Part shown: one piece after another, positions 23,191 to 27,936 of the stretch | How the letters are laid out: each line of letters opens with the position of its first letter | Position numbering within the stretch: the stretch's first letter is position 1 | Assembly (NCBI GenBank): GCA_017542915.1 | Contig: JAFXWI010000010.1 | Span: 1 to 27,936, forward strand | Length of the DNA stretch: 27,936 nt | Direction: 5' to 3' | Origin: Paludibacteraceae bacterium | GTDB lineage: Bacteria > Bacteroidota > Bacteroidia > Bacteroidales > Paludibacteraceae | Position numbers and translations under genes: made by a program | The notes under the pieces: generated by a model | Seen by the model: only the letters and a program-made list of their open reading frames with translations | Told to the model about the DNA's origin: nothing | Databases searched by the model: none

Positions 23191-23651
23191 AAGTAGCATC
23201 ATTCGACATAGTCTTTCAAGAGATTCCGGGCGAGGTAACTCTCGCCCTTAATCTCTCTAACTGTCCTTGTCATTGCCCGGGATGCCATAGTCAGCATCTG
23301 TGGGAAGACATAGGAGAGGAACTCAACGAGGCACTCTTAGACGATCTGATAGGACGCTATAAGGGTCTTATCACCTGTGTAGCGTTCATGGGCGGAGACG
23401 CCGATCCGGAGGAGGTAGTTCGTTTGGCAAGTCATGTGCAGGGATTAAAAACGGCTTGGTATTCCGGTCGTCCGGCTACTCCTGAAACTTCTTTCAACTT
23501 TCGACTATCAACTTTCAACTTCATAAAGTTCGGACCGTATATAGAGGACTTGGGAGGTCTCAAGAGCGAGAAAACGAACCAGCGTCTCTACAAACGGGTA
23601 GGGAACCAATGGGAAGATATTACTTCCACTTTCTGGAAGAAAAGCTTGTAG
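23184..23651 (+). CDS. nrdG: Anaerobic ribonucleotide reductase activase (radical SAM)
   Basis: 155 residues from the ATG at 23184, which overlaps the nrdD stop (ATGCTGA). It uses S-adenosylmethionine and a 4Fe-4S cluster to generate the glycyl radical on NrdD. The cluster motif is CPCHCPGC (C-x3-C-x2-C, with one extra Cys inside), followed by HSQHLWEDIGEEL; the glycine-rich FMGGDADPEEV is the SAM-binding stretch, and GPYIEDLGGL...TNQRLYKR is typical of the C-terminus. A repeat-encoded insertion, ETSFNFRLSTFNF, lies between AWYSGR and IKFGPYIED, where the family normally has a short loop. An upstream in-frame extension to 23046 is a shadow inside nrdD. Confidence 0.93.
   Translation: MLKVASFDIVFQEIPGEVTLALNLSNCPCHCPGCHSQHLWEDIGEELNEALLDDLIGRYKGLITCVAFMGGDADPEEVVRLASHVQGLKTAWYSGRPATPETSFNFRLSTFNFIKFGPYIEDLGGLKSEKTNQRLYKRVGNQWEDITSTFWKKSL
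23492..23519 (+). repeat. TTTCAAC heptamer x4 inside nrdG
   Basis: TTTCAAC, TTTCGAC, TATCAAC, TTTCAAC: the reverse complement of the GTTGAAA/GTTGATA units around the adaptor gene 9 kb away. It encodes most of the loop insertion. Confidence 0.85.
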
Positions 23652-23726
23652 TGTAAAAGTGCCAAAAGTGCCACGCAAAAATTTATGGTTTGTTGCACGT
23701 TGAGATAACACGATAATAACGCTCTG

Positions 23727-23781
23727 ACCCCACGATGACCCCACGATGACCCCACGATGCCCCCACGATGACCACACGAAG
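23727..23781 (+). repeat. ACCCCACGATG 11-mer tandem repeat after nrdG
   Basis: Three perfect copies (23727-23759), one with a single change (23760-23770) and a partial, diverged copy (23771-23781). The CCCCACGA core is the same sequence as the left arm of the terminator stem nine bases further on. The preceding 75 bp after the nrdG stop hold an AAAAGTGCC x2 repeat (23655-23672) and no gene. Confidence 0.88.
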
Positions 23782-23789
23782 TCAACAAT

Positions 23790-23822
23790 AAACCCCACGA
23801 AATCAGATCGTGGGGTTTTGTT
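23790..23822. terminator. Bidirectional intrinsic terminator between nrdG and the giant gene
   Basis: AAACCCCACGA (23790-23800) and TCGTGGGGTTT (23808-23818) form a perfect 11-bp stem with a 7-nt loop. On the plus strand TTTTGTTGT follows; on the minus strand TTTATTGTT follows, so it can serve both convergent genes. Confidence 0.9.
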
Positions 23823-23826
23823 GTAT

Positions 23827-23846
23827 CTATGCGACAGGGCGCATAG
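23827..23846 (-). other. Small inverted repeat after the giant gene's stop
   Basis: CTATGCG and CGCATAG around a 6-nt loop, between the minus-strand stop codon and the shared terminator. No T-tract of its own; it may protect the mRNA 3' end or be incidental. Confidence 0.35.
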
Positions 23847-23856
23847 GCAAGCCCTC

Positions 23857-26800
23857 TTAGTAGAGGACTACCTTATGCGTTGTGTCTTCCTTGCCTTGTA
23901 CAGTACGGATGAAGTAGATACCGTTGGTATTGGGCAGGGTTACTTCTTGCTTACCAGCTTCCATAGAGCCGCCGGAGATGAACGAACCCATAGACGAGTA
24001 GATGGTGTAGTCGCAGCCATTTGGCGCCTCGATGGTGATCTTCGGCGCATGACGCGGAGCCATCTTTGGATAAACGTATATCGGATCTACGAGGGTCGGT
24101 TCGTTACCGGTGCTCGAAGCGTACGGCTGAATAACGATCGGACAGCTCGGGATAGAGTAGTTCTCACCCTTACGGGTTGCGATCATGAATACTTCGTCGC
24201 CTACACGCAGGTCGTCGTAGTGCAGGTATCCCTGACCGTTGTTAGGAATACTGATCACGTCGGTATAGCCGCCGATGGTACGTGTGATATTCCACTCTAC
24301 CTGCGAGAACTCGTATCTGCCGTTGTTCGTTTTGTTTAGCGGAGCTACTACATCGTCCCAGTTCTGCTCGATTACCCAGCTTGGATACTTGACGCAGAAC
24401 TTGATATTATCTGCGCTGCTCGGAGCACAAGCACCGTTGTCGAATACAAGGCTCATCGTGTACCAGTTCGGTTTGATGTAGTTGTTCTGACCCATCGGCA
24501 GGGTGTCGCTCTTCTGCGGAACAGGGATAGTAGCAATCTTATCTTCGCCGAGTAACGGTTTGTTGATGATGTCTTGGAATCCTACGCTCTTCGCTTGTGC
24601 GTCGAAGTAGATGCTGTACATCGTCGGTTTAGCACCGGAGTAGGAGAACGAGACGCTGAACTCTTTGTCATCCGCGCAGAAGTCGGTTGCTGTCGCATTA
24701 TTGACGAAGGTCGGACTCAGTACGGTCAGTTGAAGCGTGTAGATAGCCGAGAAGAACGACTCCGGACGATAAACGGTATCGGTGAAGTATCCGCTCTCTC
24801 TGTACGTATGTCCTCTCCATGTGTACTCTTGTCCCTCGCAGATGGTATCAGCGGAGGTGTAGCGCTGCGTCGGAATGACGGTCAGACGGAGGGTGTTGGT
24901 ACTATCACAGCTGTTGATGGTCGGTAGTACGTAGTCGTATTCACCGGTCTGGTTGTATTCAACGCCGTCTTTCCACTGATACTTCTCGTAATCCGGAATG
25001 GTTACGTCCGTATATTCGTGGTAAGTCGGGTTGACGGACAGGTTGATGCGTACGATACTGTCGCAACCTTCTTTGGTTTCCTTGGTGAAGGTGTAGCTAC
25101 CGGCACGTCTGAGGGTCTCACCGGCGAAGGTGTAGGGCAGTTCGTTTTGACAAATCGTCACATCGACTGCCGGCATATCGTAGGACTTAGCCAGATAAAC
25201 CTTCACGCGGTAGAGCGAATCCATCTCACCGGTCAAGTCACTCAGACATTCGATCTGGTACGAACCCGGTTGTGTGATCACTGTACCGTTGATCTCAATC
25301 TGTGAGCCCGGACACAGAGGTAGTTGATCCCAAGTTCTGTTATAGTGCTCGGTAACGATAATGATGGTTCGGAGGATGTTATCGCACTTCGTACCGCTTG
25401 CCGAACGCTCTTCGAAGATGTTATAGCCCACATGCAGATCGTTGTACAGTTTGCCGTTCTTCGGGTTGAGGTAGGAATAACAGTTCGGGTCGGTTCCACC
25501 ACAAGGCTGCAAGGACGCTTTCGCAATGACGATTCGCTCCTCGGTGTAAGATACCGAGATGACGTTCAGACTCAGATAGATGATACTATCCTTCGCTGCA
25601 GAAACATACTTGTAGTTACCCGTTTGTGTGAACTTGGTACCGTCCGGGAACTCGAAGTATTCACCCTGACAGATCTCTTTTGTCCATGTGAACTCTTTCA
25701 CGCGTTTGGGGTTCACCACAATCTTATAGATAGAGTCACATCCGTGAGACGAGAGGAGACTGTCATAGTAGATACCCGGCTTGGAGATGTCCTGACCATG
25801 AATATCCAGATGTTCGTCTACTCCGATTTCGTATTTCTCTTCAATCAGGTACGAGTCGTAAACGGCTACTCTCAACTCGTAGATACTATCGAAGCCATAA
25901 CGTGCAGTTAGGTGCTTGTTGAAGTAGGTACCCGTCTCATAGATCGTTGTAATAACCGAATCATGACCATCTTTCCATACATACGGATAGTTGGCATCCG
26001 ACTTACAGATCTCTATCGAATCTTTGAAGTAATACGACGGATGAACAACCAAGTGGAGGTGGATAATACTATCGCATTCCGTAAGGGCTGTCTTTCCGGT
26101 GTACTCGTAGTCTCCCGGTATAGTCAGATGGCGTGTTGATCCGTCATCTGCGGGGAAATCATAGGATTGCTTATCGGAGATGTGTGCAGTATCCCAACGT
26201 TCAAAGGTGTGATGAACGGTTACGATATATCGGATTAACGAGTCGCAACCTAATTGGGACTTAATGGTATAGTCGTATGTTCCGCTTTCTGTAATGACAT
26301 CGTTGTTGACGATGAACGTATTACCGTAACACATATTCACATGAACTTCTTTGTACGGAGCTTCGCGTACGATCAGGTGGAGGGTAGTAACAACGCGTGA
26401 GGAATCGGTCCAAGCGGTCGGTACTTCATAGTCACCCGACTGATTGAACTCGTATCCGTGCCAGATGAACGGCAACTTATTCTCGCAGACATATGCCGTC
26501 GTATCCATTCTTGCCTCTTTCAATACGGTGAGTACGAGTTGATGCGTGTTAGCACAACCGTTCGCGGTCGTATCGTTATGCGTATAGATACCGGATGTCG
26601 TCAAGGTGTCTCCGTAGAACATAACGGTGTCGCCCTCGAAGATGGTCTTGTTGTCTATCTGATGCTTGGTCGGCATTACCTGTAGAGCGAGCATGACGAT
26701 ACTGTCGCAACCATTCACGGCAACGAGGGTGTCGTAATACGTACCCTGTGTGGTCAGGATCGTGTCTCCGAACTTGTAGAAGTCACCTTCGCAGATGGTA

Positions 26801-27936
26801 GCGACAATCGGTTCCGGTGCGTGAACAATCGGCAGAACAGTTACCTTCAGACCGATCACTGTCTCCTTGCCTTGCGTGTTGATGACGGTGTCACGGTAGA
26901 TGCCGGACTCGTAGATGGTCTTGCCTTTCCATACGTACGGCAGATCGTTTGCACAGATGGAGATCGAGTCATCGAAGAGGCGGTTAACCGTCAGCTGCAA
27001 CTCAATGATACTATCGCAACCAAACGAGCTGGTGAAGTGGAACGGATAATTACCGGCAGTCTTGTAGTAGTTGCCTAGGAACTCAACCGAATCGCCTTCG
27101 AAGATCGAGTGATAAACCACATTGTGATAGGTCTTGAGTACATTGAGGTGGAGGATGATCACGCTGTCGCAACCGATGGTGTTGATGAGCGTGTCGCGAT
27201 ATTCGCCACCTACGGTTAGGTCACGTCCGTTGAACGAATAACTGCTACCCTCGCAAATCTCGCGATAGATAGTGGTGTCGCTCGGCTGACGTACCTCGAG
27301 TTTCACACCGTAGAAATAGTGTTCGCCGTTCATAGAGGTGTCGTTGCGGTATGTTCCCTCTTTGTAGAAGGTCTCCGTCAAGCCGTTCCACTTGTTCGTC
27401 CATACGTATGGCAGTTCGTACGAGCAAACGGTAATCACGGTATCAACGAGTTGGTGTACGGTCAGCTCAAGGATCGTCGTGCTGTCACATCCTTCCGGTG
27501 TACGAGTACTATGCGTTACGGCTTTGGTCTCGCGGATCGTATCGCCGAAGAAGACGTAGTACTGACCTTCCAAGATGGTCTCGCGGATGATGTTGTAGTA
27601 CGGCTTGTTGACCGTGAGTATCAAGGTCACGATGCTGTCACAACCGTTTGTTGCACGGAGCGTGTCACGATAGATGCCTGCTTCGGTATAGGTGTTACCC
27701 TTGAACTCGTAGCTTGCACCCTCGCACATCGCGTGACGGATGGTGTCGAAGACTTGTTTGCTTACATTGACTTGTATACCGTAGAACATCTTCTCACCAT
27801 TGATGGTCGTATCGTTGCGATAGAGACCGGAGGTGTAGTAACTCTCTTGTTTACCGTTCCATCTGTTGTTCCAGATTACCGGCAGGTCATTGTCACAAAC
27901 GGTGATGATGGTATCCACAAGCGGATGAACGGTGAG
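23857..27936 (-). CDS. Giant surface repeat protein with T9SS C-terminal domain, 5' end outside window
   Basis: 1359 residues are visible and the frame is open to the window edge, so the N-terminus and signal peptide are missing. About 19 imperfect repeats of 50-75 residues fill residues 1 to ~1070; each has an entry like TVCSYELPYVWTNKWNG or ICEGSSYSFNG, then a G-x-Y-R-D-T turn and the signature GCDSI-x-x-L-x-L-x-V. Several copies lost the Cys pair (for example QGKETVIGLKVTV). Paired Cys (CEG and GCDS) probably form disulfides. After a nonrepetitive part (~1070-1285) the last ~75 residues are a type A T9SS domain: IYVYPKM, YTIYSSMGSFISGG, NGIYFIRT and KVVLY. Such domains take proteins through the outer membrane by T9SS and are then cleaved for surface attachment. 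It is probably an adhesin or filamentous surface protein; ligand unknown. Confidence 0.88.
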   Translation of the reverse strand, partial: LTVHPLVDTIITVCDNDLPVIWNNRWNGKQESYYTSGLYRNDTTINGEKMFYGIQVNVSKQVFDTIRHAMCEGASYEFKGNTYTEAGIYRDTLRATNGCDSIVTLILTVNKPYYNIIRETILEGQYYVFFGDTIRETKAVTHSTRTPEGCDSTTILELTVHQLVDTVITVCSYELPYVWTNKWNGLTETFYKEGTYRNDTSMNGEHYFYGVKLEVRQPSDTTIYREICEGSSYSFNGRDLTVGGEYRDTLINTIGCDSVIILHLNVLKTYHNVVYHSIFEGDSVEFLGNYYKTAGNYPFHFTSSFGCDSIIELQLTVNRLFDDSISICANDLPYVWKGKTIYESGIYRDTVINTQGKETVIGLKVTVLPIVHAPEPIVATICEGDFYKFGDTILTTQGTYYDTLVAVNGCDSIVMLALQVMPTKHQIDNKTIFEGDTVMFYGDTLTTSGIYTHNDTTANGCANTHQLVLTVLKEARMDTTAYVCENKLPFIWHGYEFNQSGDYEVPTAWTDSSRVVTTLHLIVREAPYKEVHVNMCYGNTFIVNNDVITESGTYDYTIKSQLGCDSLIRYIVTVHHTFERWDTAHISDKQSYDFPADDGSTRHLTIPGDYEYTGKTALTECDSIIHLHLVVHPSYYFKDSIEICKSDANYPYVWKDGHDSVITTIYETGTYFNKHLTARYGFDSIYELRVAVYDSYLIEEKYEIGVDEHLDIHGQDISKPGIYYDSLLSSHGCDSIYKIVVNPKRVKEFTWTKEICQGEYFEFPDGTKFTQTGNYKYVSAAKDSIIYLSLNVISVSYTEERIVIAKASLQPCGGTDPNCYSYLNPKNGKLYNDLHVGYNIFEERSASGTKCDNILRTIIIVTEHYNRTWDQLPLCPGSQIEINGTVITQPGSYQIECLSDLTGEMDSLYRVKVYLAKSYDMPAVDVTICQNELPYTFAGETLRRAGSYTFTKETKEGCDSIVRINLSVNPTYHEYTDVTIPDYEKYQWKDGVEYNQTGEYDYVLPTINSCDSTNTLRLTVIPTQRYTSADTICEGQEYTWRGHTYRESGYFTDTVYRPESFFSAIYTLQLTVLSPTFVNNATATDFCADDKEFSVSFSYSGAKPTMYSIYFDAQAKSVGFQDIINKPLLGEDKIATIPVPQKSDTLPMGQNNYIKPNWYTMSLVFDNGACAPSSADNIKFCVKYPSWVIEQNWDDVVAPLNKTNNGRYEFSQVEWNITRTIGGYTDVISIPNNGQGYLHYDDLRVGDEVFMIATRKGENYSIPSCPIVIQPYASSTGNEPTLVDPIYVYPKMAPRHAPKITIEAPNGCDYTIYSSMGSFISGGSMEAGKQEVTLPNTNGIYFIRTVQGKEDTTHKVVLY

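Noticed and set aside
23727..23781. CRISPR-like array
   Set aside because: The units are 11 bp and directly contiguous with no spacers, and no cas gene is nearby.

Overview
The window comes from a Bacteroidota genome, most likely an uncultured gut- or rumen-type Bacteroidales. The evidence is: six promoters of the Bacteroidota type (TTTG, exactly 20 bp, TAnnTTTG); absence of strong Shine-Dalgarno sites; a large cell-surface protein ending in a type IX secretion (T9SS) C-terminal domain; several secreted proteins with a short shared C-terminal tail; and a class III (anaerobic) ribonucleotide reductase, which points to an anaerobe. A closer placement (for example Paludibacteraceae-like) would be a guess.

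Layout. (1) 1-1269: 3' part of a membrane-anchored WG-repeat protein, then a terminator. (2) 1441-8413: a tight six-gene unit behind one promoter: SulP anion transporter, secreted CotH-like protein, C_GCAxxG_C_C family protein, cysteine synthase (cysK), serine acetyltransferase (cysE), dihydrolipoyl dehydrogenase (lpdA). The middle is a cysteine-synthesis module with a plausible sulfate importer. (3) 8514-11977: two tandem secreted endonuclease I paralogues with ATGA overlap. (4) 12134-17176: an export operon of TolC-like outer-membrane factor, HlyD-like adaptor and two ABC-2 permeases, with no ATPase in the window. (5) 17064-18386 (minus): a secreted GH53 endo-galactanase whose 3' end overlaps the last permease tail-to-tail by 113 bp. 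(6) 18641-20707: a secreted protein of about five beta-rich modules, function unknown, then a strong terminator. (7) 21091-23651: nrdD-nrdG behind an unusual leader. (8) 23857-27936 (minus): a giant repeat adhesin-like protein with T9SS domain, 5' end outside the window, sharing a bidirectional terminator with nrdG.

Two themes cut across the genes. First, five secreted proteins end in a common tail of about 25 residues, roughly (R)K-h-h-x-x-G-x-h-h-I-x(5)-h-x-h-x-G-x-h-h, a candidate sorting signal distinct from the classical T9SS domain on the giant protein. Second, short degenerate tandem repeats (7, 8, 9, 11 or 15 bp units) recur at gene borders and also inside coding regions, where they appear as loop insertions (LpdA twice, NrdG once), form a signal peptide N-terminus, contain a stop codon (SulP) or lie against a TTG start (first ABC-2 permease). 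No tRNA, rRNA, CRISPR array or insertion sequence was recognised.
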